A DNA stretch of 64,000 nt. It comes from Gordionus sp. m RMFG-2023 (Eukaryota; Nematomorpha; Gordioida; Chordodea; Parachordodidae). The notes under the pieces were generated by a model, which saw only the letters and a program-made list of their open reading frames with translations, was not told where the DNA came from and ran no database searches. The position numbers were made by a program, and so were the translations under genes. Below are positions 45,562 to 58,508 of the stretch, in pieces. How positions within the stretch are numbered: the first letter of the stretch is position 1; each line of letters begins with the position of its first letter. The stretch is taken from positions 20,871,366 to 20,935,365 of the forward strand of contig NC_088777.1 in NCBI RefSeq assembly GCF_954871325.1, given 5' to 3'.

Positions 45562-48500
45562 CGTTAAAATGTGTTTCAATTATATTTAAACATTTTTTAT
45601 AAAATTTAATCGTTCTCGATTTTTGTGTAATATTTTGTGGAGAGAAAAAATTATAACATTGTAATTAACTTAAATTTAGATCAATTATATAAGTGCACAT
45701 CATAAATAAGTTAAACATTGAATCAACTATAACCTATATTGAAATACATTTCAAAATGTTCCTTAAAAATAATAAGGTAAAAGAGTTTGTGGCATAAATA
45801 TTTGGAGATACTTTGTAAACAAATTATGATCTAATAATAAATTATGCCAATGTGTGTTAGGTAAATACCAAACTAATACCTGTGCTAAGATACTTTGATA
45901 TGACACTAAAGCGTTATATGTGACATTATATAAACTTAATTATACAAAGTTGATTTACCTTTTAAGCCTACGGAATAAAAAACATATTATTTAGGATTAA
46001 TCTGAATTTGATTTTTTTCTTCAAATATAATAAAAATAATTTCCAATATTTATAATATATGATGACTTACATAGGGTTTTTTAATCGTTCCACCTCTCCC
46101 GATATTTCCTAGTTAACCAATTCTTATTTCGCAAAATTATAAAAAAATAATTTTTCTATATACCTGGTACCTACACCAAAAATGACGTTTTAAAAATAAA
46201 CTTTTATTAGGTGATGACTGATTTATCATCTATAAGAGCAGAGTTTCTAGTCCCCTCACCCGGCGCTCTCTGCCAGAGACTCCTCAATATTTTTCTTATC
46301 ACGTAAATAACTTTCTACCGCAAATCTCCATTTTTGAGCTAGTAGTGAATTTTTATTTAATTTAAATACTAATGAATAGGGGAATCCAGGGCACGTTGAG
46401 TACAGGGGAACATTATCCACTCAATTATAATTTAAGCTATTTAATAAGACTGGGCATTTTAGATTATTATGGATAATTACGTCATACATGATTGGCTAAA
46501 AAAAGGTTTAAAAAATATTTATTATTTTAATTTTTACAGCGGAAAATATGCCTTAACATTCCGTAAGCAACCAAAAATAACTTTAAACCTAGGTAGTTTA
46601 GACCCTATTTTTTAATTTGACATTTTTTTAGAATCATAAAACATGAATTAATATGATTCTGAATAATATTTAAAAAGTTAGTGGGCTAGGTCATGGTTGG
46701 TCATAGTATAGATGGTCCTATAAATTATTTCATAATAATTTATTATTGCAAATAATTTCTAATGAATTTTTATCAATCGAAAATATTAATTTCTAATATA
46801 ATATACTTTATTTTATAATTCTAAAAAAACTGTCAGATTAAAAAATAGGGTTTAATCTTTCAATCTAAACTATAATTTGCAATTTTTTGTTACTTTTTAT
46901 ATGCTAAACACATTTCCCTCTGTAAAAATTAAAATACTAAATATTTTTCAAATCTTTTTGTAAAAAGCATGATTGACCCTTGTAATAAAGAAAAATGTAT
47001 AAAAGTTCTAAATAAAAATATAATCCCTTTAATGCTCTGTATTAATTTAAAATCAAAATTACAATAGGTAAGGTAAAAGGTATAAACTAAATAATATTAT
47101 ATTAAAATAAAAATTTATGAGAAATATCAAAATGAATAACTGAATAATTGTTAAACCGTTATATTGTAAAATCTCTACAATTATCTCGCGTTTTCATCTC
47201 ATTTACATAACAAAATTATTTATCTAACAAAATATACTGTCTGTACATACCAATCTTAATAATTCAGTAAGTAATTTTACATATACTAAAAAAATATAAA
47301 TTATATAAAAAATATATTTGCATATTACAACACTTTTTTAGCCAATCCTGTAACGTTATTATTTAAGCTTAAATATCCAGTTTTATAGAATAATAGTATA
47401 AATTATAATTGGAGTGGATTGACATTCTTTTGTATGCCACTCGCCTTCTCTAGTTTTGATTTAATTATTTTAACATTGTTCATCACTCTTTCATCAGTGA
47501 TTGAATTAATGGGATCGTTAATAAATATTTGTAAAAATTAATAAATTTTGAAAAGAAGGAAAACTACATAGTAAATGATAGGAAAAGATAAATTAATAAA
47601 TCTAATTAGTAGTACTAGAAGCTAAAAAATGTATTAATAAATATCTTCAAAAAATAAATTTACGATTATTTGATCAGCTGATAAGTCACATACTAATGAA
47701 CATTTCTATGTAGTTTATAAATGTATCTCCGGATTTAGAGTTCTGATAGACATGGAATTCCATAGGAATTCCTGTCAAAATTAATTTGTAAAATGAACTA
47801 TCTCAAATATCCTTTTCTTTTATAGAAGTTTTGTCACGTAAAAATATCTACCTGCTTTTATTTAATTTGTTACCAAAATGTATATACGTTTCATGATAAC
47901 CTAATCTAATGAACATATAAGACATCTATTTTACATACTCGTCTTTTTTATATTACATCTTGAATTTTCAAAATGAGAGATTTCTAGAATAAAAAATTAT
48001 TGAGATTTTGTTTTTTTTTTCTGTATAGGCTTTATTTATCTCTGTTATCTACAATTAAATGAGGTGTTTTTCTGCCAAGAATTTTCCTTATTACAAAACT
48101 GATATCTTTAGATATCGTTTGAAATCTTGCACACTAAGAATGTATGATTGATCGTATAACTTGTAAAATTGAAAATGATAATGTAACTCGAATTTTTCAA
48201 TTCTAAATAATTTTTATTAACATTATATACAAATTTTAAATTTAATTAAAAATATATTAAAGTAAAATAAAATGCAAAGCAACGAATCAAATATTTTTTA
48301 AACATTGGGTAAGCGAATTTAATAAAATTTTAAAATAAATGAGCGGGATGGGCCAATTTTTATTAAGATCATACGTGAGCGGGTAAAATTTTTAAACCTC
48401 TAAAACACAGGTAAATCATAAATATTGAGTTGTCGTTTTATAAAGCAGTGGGAATTCCAATATATTATTTTCCCCATCACATTTTTAGGGGTCTGGCAAC

Positions 48501-49215
48501 TTGTTCAAAATAGGACTGGTATCGGGTCGGGACATGCTGATTTCTTATTTTAATTTTCTAATTTGTTTAATTATTTACTTAGTTTAAGCAATATTTTTTT
48601 GTTTAAAATGATCAAATCAGCAAAGACTCTTTCATGATTTTTATCTTAATTTTAGTCTTGGAAATCGGTAAAAATGGTATATAGTAGTAATATATTTATA
48701 AATTTTAAAGATAATTTATTTATGGTCATCTTCGAGGAATTTTGTTTAATTTTAATAATTTGTAAATAGATTATAATCCTCATTTTATTGTTAAAGCGAC
48801 TTTTTTTTTTAACTATAGGTAGAAAAGGCAAAGAAGTATCTTGATAGTAATATCATGAAAGACCCTTTAGATTTCATATAATGTGATTAACATAAAAATT
48901 CGCAATTATATTCTGAGAAGCATATAAGAAGTTAATTTTTAAAATAATTTTATTGTTTGTTTATATAAATAATATATTAGAAAATTACCAAATCTGAAAA
49001 ACATAGCAAGAATATTTTATTTTTATAGCATTTTATAGTGTCTTTTATAAAGCAATTAATGTCCCTTTTAATGTAATTAGTTTATTATTATATTCCTTTA
49101 TTCGATTTCTCTTTAAAAAAAATGCAATGCCATAAAATTTATTTTTAAAATAATGTCAAAAAAATTATTATTATCAATATTAAATATTTTTTATGCTATG
49201 TTAAAACATAGAAAC
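45562..49215. other. AT-rich spacer upstream of the secreted-protein gene
   Basis: No exon could be supported. A GC-richer patch at 46230-46310 (CTCACCCGGCGCTCTCTGCC) and a CGGGTCGGGACATGC patch near 48520 are probably repeat fragments. The promoter of the minus-strand gene should lie just right of 45562, but no specific element was recognised. Confidence 0.45.
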
Positions 49216-51332
49216 TAGACCTGTGCGTCGCCTATAATTTCTCCACGCCGGAAAGGCTACCGATTAAGATTATGGTGGCGGCGCGGCATGAAAAATTTTT
49301 GGAATGCTATTTAATTCTATTAATATATTGATTATTTTTTTAAATTTGAATATTAGAGTTAATAAATTAAAAATAATATGAATTGTATTACTATATAATG
49401 TCTAGTGATAAATCCCGTCAGACCATTGCTAAACAACATCCAATTTTTTGAATAAACAACAACCTAGATTATGCAATAAGGGAGACCAAAAACGATTAGT
49501 ATTTTGCATTTTTAACATAATATTTTAAAATATAAACAAAACAGAACAAATTATATACTTATAAATAGTCAAATCATCACTCATATACAGAATAAATCTT
49601 TACCTTTAATACTTTAGGAGCTCTGATTAATTATGTGAAGTATGCCATTTTCGCCATTTTGTCCCATAGCCAGGGTAAAGTGGCTAAGCAACGGGATAAA
49701 GTGGTTAAAATAAAATTGAACATAACTATATTGTTTAATTACAAAATATTTTAATTTTGACAGCTATGCATCACTTTTAGTATAAACTAATCAATACAAT
49801 GTAGGAATGTAAATTATATCAAAAATAGCACATTTTGAATGTGCCTATTATAGGCATATCGTACATTACAATTATTCGCCCCCCTTCACTATTCATAAAA
49901 TTTTATTCCAAATAACATACAAACTATTTATCAATATTTCTTTTTGCCCAAAAGTAACATTTTATATGTTTATACATTAATATTTAAAAATTCTCTTTTT
50001 ACAGCTTAAATCAGACGAAACATTTTAACCGTTTTACTCCTAACAACTTACCCCAAGGTGATATATATTGTGTAAATCGTTATTACATGACTTCTAGTTA
50101 AACTATAAACTTCATAAATTTTATTTATAGCAATGGTTTTAATAAACATGTATGCAAATTTTAAATTCTAAGCATTAATATATTTTGCTAAAAGCAAAAA
50201 AAAATTAGAGGGTGATTTTTATAATTTTTGGGTACAAAACAGTTTTTTGGCAAAATATATTAAACTGATAAGTTCTTCAAAAGATAAACATAGATAAGAA
50301 ATTAGATGTAAAAATACATCTTCACACTAAATTTAAAGTCTTTATGCTGAATGGTTTAGAAGTTATTCGCTTTAACATTGTTATACCGTCAACCGCTTTA
50401 CCACGGTCTCCCATAAAGCCCACAAAATATAAAAGGCGGAGTCATACTGTTGCTTCCCATATTCTATATATCCTACCCCATAGCACCGATATCATTTATG
50501 ATTAGGGTACGGCCAGCATCATTTAATTATAGTTTAGCATAAAAAAGATTGTAAGAATTAATAATCCTCATAACAAAACTAGAGAGGTCTTTCAGCACTC
50601 AAATATCGAGTAGCCGATAAATGTGGAATTGAGGTTGAGCTATCCTAAATGCCTGCAATTAATTTATGAGACTGCCTAGAATTTGGATAGTGATGATTCT
50701 GATCGATAACCTTATGAACCTCTTGATAACTCTGGTGCAGCTGATAATAAAAGTTGCAATGCTCCACCAATATATCAAATTTATATGAAAACCTTAAATA
50801 CAAAGGTTCAACACTTTGGCATAGTATAGTAATTATTCTAAAAAGTATCCGTGGTATCGACAAGAGTCCTATAGATAAGGTGCTCAATAAAATAGGGAAA
50901 CATCTTTAAATTTTCAATAATAAATGGGATCTAGTCAGAACTATTTGCTTTACTGAATCAATTCAGAGAGTATATAATTTCTTTCCTCCCAAATGTGATC
51001 AATAATTGGTTTATTATTTCTTGAAATAGAAACAATACAAATCAATAAATCGGATAGATATCATTTGTCAAAAAAATATATAAAAAATGCTTGATCATAG
51101 ATTTCCAATTACCAAACTGCTCATAATTTATTTTATATAATTCTTTATTTAATAAAAATTTATTTAAAATATTTACACATTATTGATCCTCTATTTCAAA
51201 ATCTTAAAATTGTTTCAGAATATTTAAATCTAATTCTACGACATCATTGCACTTCGGCGTGATTTTCTTAAACGGCGGCGTTTTAGGCATAACCAAAAAA
51301 GTTGGCCGGCCGGCGCACAGGTCTATCTATAG
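49216..51332. mobile_element. Candidate DNA transposon with GC-rich inverted ends
   Basis: The left end TAGACCTGTGCGTCGCC at 49216 and the right end, reversed from 51332, TAGACCTGTGCGCCGGCC are inverted copies. Each is followed by GGCGGCG-type blocks. The 2.1-kb interior is AT-rich. It also holds GGGATAAAGTGG near 49690 and its mirror CCGCTTTACCACGGTCTCCC near 50390, which may be ends of a second element nested inside. No transposase and no target duplication were confirmed. Confidence 0.45.
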
Positions 51333-51639
51333 ATAAATTAGTTGGCTCGATCAAGTTAGTCATGCGAGTGGCTACGGGACTCCGATTGATTATAAAGTTT
51401 GTAGAGACATGTCCTTGATGTTGACTCTTGCTATATAAACAATTTAGATTATTCACGAAGGAATGAGGTTGTAAATGACATAGACGAAAGCGAATGGCAA
51501 CGCTTAATTGTTCATTTGATAAAGGATTGCAAAGATTACTACTAGTAGGTTTTTAAATTCAACCATTTTGTAGTAGCCCTGAAAAGGATATCTTCCAAAT
51601 GTGGTTTGATTAGTTCAACTGATCGAATTTTTTTTTGAT

Positions 51640-51960
51640 TAAACGTTTTTATGGATTATGGCTGATGGAAATGTGGCGTTAGGAGATTCTTGACTTATTC
51701 TTTAACATTCTTATCATTCTTTTCACCATACCGTTAGTTTTTGAGTGGTAAAAACTCGAATTGATTTAGCTTACAATATAATTTTTCATTTGATACCAAA
51801 CCATGCGAGATGATCTCTCAAAGCATTATCAACGTTTATTATGTTTACCTCAACCCAACTAAAATATATAACTAGAGTCACTAACATTTTCCTTTTACAA
51901 TCAACATGTATTCGCTCTTAAGGTCGTTCGGGTTTTCCAATAATTGTTCCTCAAGTATTA
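51640..51960 (-). pseudogene. LTR-retroelement integrase fossil
   Basis: The minus strand shows separate stretches resembling a Ty3/gypsy-type integrase core, with RIHVDCKRKM, YFSWVEVNIINVDN and SKTNGMVKRMIRMLKNKSRI. It is a heavily degraded, old fragment with several breaks. No terminal repeats could be assigned to it. Confidence 0.5.
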
Positions 51961-52509
51961 TTTACATATTTTTACAAGATTAGTCGCACTGTTAGACCCT
52001 AGGCTTCAAAAGTTAAATATCGTGAATTGTTATATTAAAGAAAAATATTTATCCCGTTAAAAAAAATAGTAGAATGCGAGGGAAATGTTTATTCTGAAGC
52101 AAATTTTATATAAAAATTAGTAAATAAACATTGTCCAATACTCAAGTAAAAAACGATATTCTGGACGAGTTAGAAATGAATGTTACTTATTATTTTCTCC
52201 TCTATCTTCACTTTCTTAAGAATAAAAAGTCTTCCAAAATTTTTGATATCTGATTTTTTTGAAAAAAGATTTTCTTGAGAGTGCTCAAGCAGGAATTTAA
52301 GTCAAATTTTACGTAAAAATTCAATTTTAGTAAAAAAAATTATAAATCCTTAGTGATTTTTTGGAATAATAATTTTTTAATGGTTAAATCACAAATTAAA
52401 AATATATTATTTTTTGATCTTCAAAGATATTTTGCTCATAATTTAGAGCAATAAAAATCTCTTCAAAAAATCTTTGAAGATTTTTTTTCAAACTCAGCTT
52501 GTAGATAAT

Positions 52510-52880
52510 TGTTAAGTAAGTCGATAAAGTTGATTAAAAATTTTATTTTATTTAACACCTTTCGGCGAAATTATTTTTAGTTTATATTAACGTTTTATTT
52601 TATCGTTGCAATTTATGTTTGTTACTTAATTTTAAATTCAATTTATTTTGACAATTGATATATTTTTTGATATTAAGTTAAATTCAATTTTAAACGAACA
52701 TTCTTTTTATAAAAATGGTTATTTTTGATTTTTTTTTTAAAAAAAAGATATAAAAGAAACATTTTTTATTGTTAAAAAAAAGAAAAGATAAAATGTAATT
52801 TATAACAAGGTGAAGTAAATAATCAAAATGTAATTGTAATATTATAAAGAATAAAAATGTTATTATTTGATAATTCTTCA
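52510..52880 (+). repeat. 5' LTR
   Basis: 371 bp. It shares GACAATTGATATATTTTTTG and the following segments with the 3' LTR. It has about 85 bp more than the 3' copy near its left end (between GTCGATAA and CGTTGCAATTT). Confidence 0.85.
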
Positions 52881-54797
52881 TGGAGGCCAAGTTATGTCCG
52901 ATCCTTCGCATAAGTATATTATCTAAAAATTCGATCTTGATTTTGTACTATACATGAATTCTCTATAACGATTATATCGATTATAATTCTTTTATGATGG
53001 ATGCATTGAATAATTCCACATATAAGACCGAATTCGTCAAGCTAGATTTCCCTAAATTTAGCAGTGATGACAGTGCTTATATAGGGAAATTGCAAAATTT
53101 CTTTGACAGTAGCAAGATCTCCAACGAAGAAAAAACCGCGTTGTTTCTCCGAAGTCTTCCAGATGACGAATTCAATAACATTGGAGAAATTTTAATGGAG
53201 GCAGACTTCCAGAACCTAATCACTCTTCTTGGCAAATTCAAGATACAACATCCGTCGAAGACCGAGAACGCCATATTCTCAATATTTTATGCTGCCATCC
53301 AAGGCAAGGAGGAGACGTTCTGGTCACACGCGTTACAAGACTCAATAAAGAATGCAAATTCAATTGCATTCAACGCATTATTGAGAAAGTGAGTTGCTTC
53401 TATTTCCAAAGATGACAGGAAAGCGGTCAGGAGCTCTATGACTATAGAAGATATTTACAATCTAGGTCTAGGGGAAGATATCACACAGCCAAACGACATC
53501 AAGGGAGTGGTGAAAGTAGAAGCTATTCATTCGGCTGAATCATCTGGAACATAAGAGATAAATTATATGGGCCGAGCTAAAAACAGCCACGAGACCGTGA
53601 AGCCCAATGAAACCCAAGCAGGGCTCCAATGCATTTCGTAAATCTCTTGTGAAATATGATGCTTTCATCAGGCAACCCCAGCTCATATATGACTGACAAC
53701 CGCCACGAACAACGTTTCGATGGACGCTTTGATAACTACCGTGACAAACGCTTCGATGATCGTTGCGATATACGTTACGATAACTGCCGTGACGATGTGA
53801 CGGACGCTATGACAACTACCGCGATAACCGTTTCAATCAAATATACGATAATCGTCACTATAACCGTAACCGTTTCGACAATCGTAACGATAACTACTAC
53901 GACGATCGATCCAACAATTGCAGATACAACTTCCATGACACCGCTACGACTATCGTTGTAACCATCATCATAGCCCTGATCAACGGGATGATTGCTATAG
54001 AGGCGATAACCGAACCAACTATCCACATCACGGTCAGCATAGACATAATCCTCAAAATATTAATGGTTTTCCGATATATTCGCAGAGACCCAACTATTGC
54101 AAAAATGATAATAATACCTATAACAGATCTTATGATTATAAAGATCGTGATTGTCAATCAAATACCAACCATGCTATGAACATGGAAGAAATCGATGATT
54201 ATCACGTCACAAACACAGACGTTAAAAAATATAATCTTCAGAATACAACGTAACGGTAAACATCAACAATATACCCACGTTGATGCAAGTAGACATTGTG
54301 ATAAGATCCCCCTGGCGTATGTGGCTCCATGCCTTCAACAACATATTAAAAACGTTCTTAGTGGGTCACGTAGAGAATGATCTCGAGAAGGTGATCTCGA
54401 CAACAAAAAAAGACCTCGAATCAACTTACTCCTACAAACCCAAAATGTTCATACAAGAGAAAGTTCACTTAAAGCCCAATGCCGTGCTTAAGATCATACT
54501 TTCAAGGAGAGTTTCGTATGCCAAGATCGATGCAACGACTCAGAAATTGGCTGACTGGCTGAAGGACAACATGAACCTTGCTCAAAAGGAATCTAGATGC
54601 CCGATACCATGCACAAGCCATCCGATTGGGAAGCTAACTAAGGGCTACCTTTGCTCTACCAAGCCATCGTTCGGTTTAAAAAGAAGACTGCACCATGAAC
54701 ATGGGTGGCGTATTGCGTGGCGATCATGAATGTAGATGACATTTGCCACTCAACATATCTAAGGAAAACATAAGCCGAATTTCTTTGGAGGGTGGAA

Positions 54798-55082
54798 TGT
54801 TAAATAAGTCAATAACGTTGCAATTTGTGTTTGTTTCTTAACTTTTAAAATCAATTTATTTTGACAATTGATATATTTTTTGATATTAAGTTAAATTCAA
54901 TTTTAAACGAACATTTTCTTTTTATATAATTGGTTATTTTTGATTTATTTATTTTTTTAAAAGATATAAAAGGAACATTTTTTATTGTTAAAAAAAAGAA
55001 TGTAATTTATAACAATGTGAATAATCAAAATGTAATTGTAATAATATAAAGAATAAAATTGTTATTATATGATAATTCTTCA
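54798..55082 (+). repeat. 3' LTR
   Basis: 285 bp. It starts TGTTAAATAAGTCAATAACG and ends TAATTCTTCA. It aligns with the 5' LTR along its whole length apart from the block missing near the left end. Confidence 0.85.
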
Positions 55083-55391
55083 ATAATGTTTTAGACTTTT
55101 AGGAAGAAAATTATAGACTTTCAGCTGAAGTCAGAAAAATATTATTTAATGTAATACAAACTTTCGGGTAATAAACTAAAGAAAGCAATTGTGAATAGTA
55201 TATTCAAGATTAATAAAGGAGAAAAGAGAAAAAATGAAAAGTAAAATTATAAGCCCATGATATTGGAATAATGGTCTGGTCTAAACAAAGGGGAGGGGTG
55301 TTAGATGCTAATTTAAAAAAACTGATGTTTTTTATATTATTTTAAAAGAAGGGAATAATAATAAATTTAGCTATTATACTTTTATTTTTAG

Positions 55392-55552
55392 TTTAATTAT
55401 GATTATATTTTGTATTTATAGACAATTATGTTTTTTCTTGAAATCGTAAATTTGAATAACAATTTAATAGTTATAAATACAGATTATAATTTCAATTTCA
55501 TGAAAAAATATAATTATGATGTCCATGCATTACAAAATATAATCATAATAAA
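55392..55552. repeat. Palindromic MITE, about 160 bp
   Basis: The left arm TTAATTATGATTATATTTTG runs to TTTTTCTTGAAAT. The right arm, reversed, reads TTATTATGATTATATTTTG and runs to TTTTTTCATGAAAT. The arms make up most of the element. No coding capacity. Superfamily unassigned. Confidence 0.65.
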
Positions 55553-56088
55553 CTATGAAGAAAAATATAGTTAAATATACGAACATTCGATTTCTTTAAA
55601 ATAACATCTAAAACCATGATATTTGGAGTGACATCTTATGGATATATTATATATTATCAAACTGCAAGTTTTATGAGGATTTGAAAATATAAATTTATCT
55701 TAATTTATGCTTTACTCACCAATTTTTATCTCTTTGTTATTTTTTTATTTAATTTTACTCACTCATCCATGAGTTACGCAAAATAGATAATTATTTTCAA
55801 TTGGTTTTGTTGCTTTTCATACTGCTATTTGATTCTTAATATAAAAGTAAAATTTTTTTAATTATTATATTTACCAAATAATTTTTAGAATTAACATCTT
55901 TAGGTGATTTATTTTATAAACAATCTAATATTTATAAGATAAATAAAAGAAAATGAAAGGAGATAAATGATAAAAATTTCCATGAGGAAAATATATATAA
56001 ATTTACACGGCAACGACGAATTTACATATAATACACAGTTGGAATATCTTATTTGAATATAATTTTTATGCTATGTATGTTTATATAA
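55553..56088. other. AT-rich 3' flank of the homeobox exon
   Basis: No gene seen. It probably includes the 3' untranslated region of the homeobox gene (minus strand). Confidence 0.4.
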
Positions 56089-56590
<502 letters not shown>

Positions 56591-57139
56591 ACCGTTCTCA
56601 TAAATATCATTTTAAGTTGATATTTCGTCCTACATTCTCCTCAACCCCTTCTCCCCTAAAAATGTATACTATATATCACTATAAAGTGGGATTTCAAAGA
56701 AAAATTTGTAAAAGTTAATAACTTTTTATAACAACGCCTATAATTAAAAATTTCTATAAAAAATAAAGTGAAAACCGATTATTTTATAAATATGTAATAT
56801 AGATAAAGGCCTATAATATGTGGCATAAATACCTTAAAATTTAAGGGAAAAACCACACCTAATAGTAGCAAAATCCTGGCTACGCCTAACATTGTATATT
56901 TTTTTGAGTGGGGTAGGGTTTGCGTAGGGAAAATTTTAATTAGCTTAAAATTATATTTACGAAAACTGGAAAAATTCTTGGTGGGGGGAGGGGCGCCCAC
57001 ACCTTTTTGTTACTTCTATGATAGCTCAATAGATTTTACTAATGTTTTTGATCAACTTATTTAACACTATGGTGATATACTTGAACTTAAGTTACATTTT
57101 ACAAATTTTAAATTTGTTATTATAAATCAATGTTTTTAG

Positions 57140-57470
57140 AAGCTACTTTTAAAATAGCGCTATCGCTGCCACTAGTATTTTCTAAAAAGTAGAGCACTAT
57201 TAGCTAATTTTTATGCTACCTTAAATTTTTTAAAAATATTTTTTACGTATCTCTATTTTTACAAATAATAAATATGACTAAAAATTCCAAATATATATAT
57301 AATTTATTTATTTTTTATTGCATTAAAAATTTCAAATATTTATTTATTTTTTATTGCAACTCAATAGTAATAACATTTTCATACTGTCATCCACAAGTCT
57401 AGAACGACGATCAGAAAGTATGAGCTATGACTAAATAATCGTTCAACACTAGCATACATGTATTAAATTT
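57140..57470 (-). pseudogene. hAT transposase C-terminal relic
   Basis: The minus strand from about 57415 reads SDRRSRLVDDSMKMLLLLSC NKK and a stop. This is a good match to the end of hAT dimerisation domains, where R-R-x-R-L is followed by a leucine-rich helix. Just upstream, in another frame, is the VERLFS-like LNDYLV / RLFSHSSYFLI text, showing a frame change. On the 3' side, 57150-57215 has a paired AAATAGCGCTATCGCTGCC and AGCACTATTAGC, like hAT subterminal repeats. An old 3' fragment. Confidence 0.55.
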
Positions 57471-57961
57471 ATTATACATATTTTTTATAAAAAAAAATCA
57501 TCAAAAAAGTATTTTTAGATTTTAAAAAAAAAATGCTTCTTAAGGATTTTCAATAGTATTATTATTATTTCAAAAAAGTCATCTATCTAGATGGCGTTTT
57601 TGGTCTAACTAAGGTCAGTCTAAAATTATTATAGTAATAGTTAAATAAAAATTATGTAGGGGATAAGTGGATCGTCATGTTTGTGAAATGACCAGGTCGC
57701 CATCCTTTAACTTTTTATCAAAATTGGTTAAAATGTGAATGGATTGAAATAAGTATTTTTTTCGCATGTTTTGATAAAATTTATAAATAGATAAGTGGTT
57801 AATTAAGCATGTTTAACATCCAGATAATAATTTACAAAATATTATCATTAAATAGATGAGTCTAATGATAAGATGAAATCTTAATATTAATTATTTATTG
57901 TAATTTTTAATTTATAAAATAATTCTTGAATAATATCTTATGGCCAGTTGAAAGATACGAT

Positions 57962-58173
57962 TAGTGTTGTTAAACGGATCGATTTGAGCCGATTTTTAAA
58001 ACTAACTCAATATTTCCAAAAGAAAATACGTAAGCCGGAAGATTTTGTTCCATAGATGCACAAAGGTTTGGTCATCTATTAGCTAAATCTCAGGGCTTTG
58101 GCAATATTTTTCTGGCTAAAATCTTGAGTTAGCCATTTTTTAAAATCGGCTTAAATCGAGTCATTTAAAACTA
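57962..58173. repeat. MITE family A, best copy, 212 bp
   Basis: The left end reads TAGTGTTGTTAAACGGATCG then ATTTGAGCCGATTTTTAAAA. The right end, reversed, reads TAGTTTTAAATGACTCG then ATTTAAGCCGATTTTAAAAA. It shares its interior with the copy at 478-673. Non-coding. A hAT-like non-autonomous element is likely from the TAG start. Confidence 0.65.
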
Positions 58174-58390
58174 GATACGATGATTGGACTGGGCCAGAAA
58201 ATCAGCTTTCACATAAACTCATCTAACTCAAAAACTATTATTGATATAGCTTTGATTTAAATTTTATTTTAAGGATTAAGGATTGGGTCACACATTGATA
58301 TTAAATTTGTTTGATATATCACTTTTAATGTTTCCTTGTTGAACTACTAATCTTGCATGATGATAAAATCTTCCGGTACATTTTACATAC

Positions 58391-58508
58391 CCTGTGTTAA
58401 TTTTCTTATCGAAGTAAATTCTATATTATCATCAATTTTCAGGAAAATTACTTTATCAATATGATCTATATCAAAATTATCTTTAATATCAATTTCTATG
58501 ATTGACAT
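58391..58508 (-). CDS. Possible first coding exon, unknown gene
   Basis: ATG opens a 39-codon frame that starts MSIIEIDIKDNFDIDHIDKV and ends RKLTQ, followed by a strong donor (CAGG then GTATGT, phase 1). The acidic/hydrophobic composition is plausible for the N-terminus of the nearby minus-strand homeobox gene. No linking exon with homeodomain helix 1 was found, so this could be chance. Confidence 0.25.

Larger units (their letters stand above)
52510..55082 (+). mobile_element. Short LTR retrotransposon (fossil) with 5-bp TSD
   Basis: Direct terminal repeats at 52510-52880 and 54798-55082 begin TGTTAARTAAGTC and end GATAATTCTTCA. ATAAT flanks the element on both sides (52505-52509 and 55083-55087). 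A TGG-starting primer-site-like stretch follows the 5' repeat, and a purine-rich GGAGGGTGGAA precedes the 3' repeat. The interior is only 1.9 kb. It has a gag-like open frame (52994-53392, with TALFLRSLPDDEF), an Arg/Asp/Asn-rich repetitive zone (about 53690-53960) and a further coding-like stretch to 54729. No reverse transcriptase or integrase was seen. It is probably a non-autonomous or internally deleted element. The repeats are close in sequence, suggesting moderate age; the coding parts look broken. Confidence 0.85.

Noticed and set aside
47400-47540. Exon-like minus-strand stretch (NDPINSITDERVMNNVKIIK)
   Set aside because: The composition is protein-like, but no AG acceptor precedes it and no partner exon was found.
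50645-50887. 80-codon minus-strand frame
   Set aside because: No recognisable motif. It lies in the candidate transposon 49216-51332 and could be a relic, but nothing specific supports it.
53656-54179. Several overlapping frames on both strands rich in Thr/Ile/Val
   Set aside because: By-products of the CGATAAC-type repeat array in the LTR element, not separate genes.
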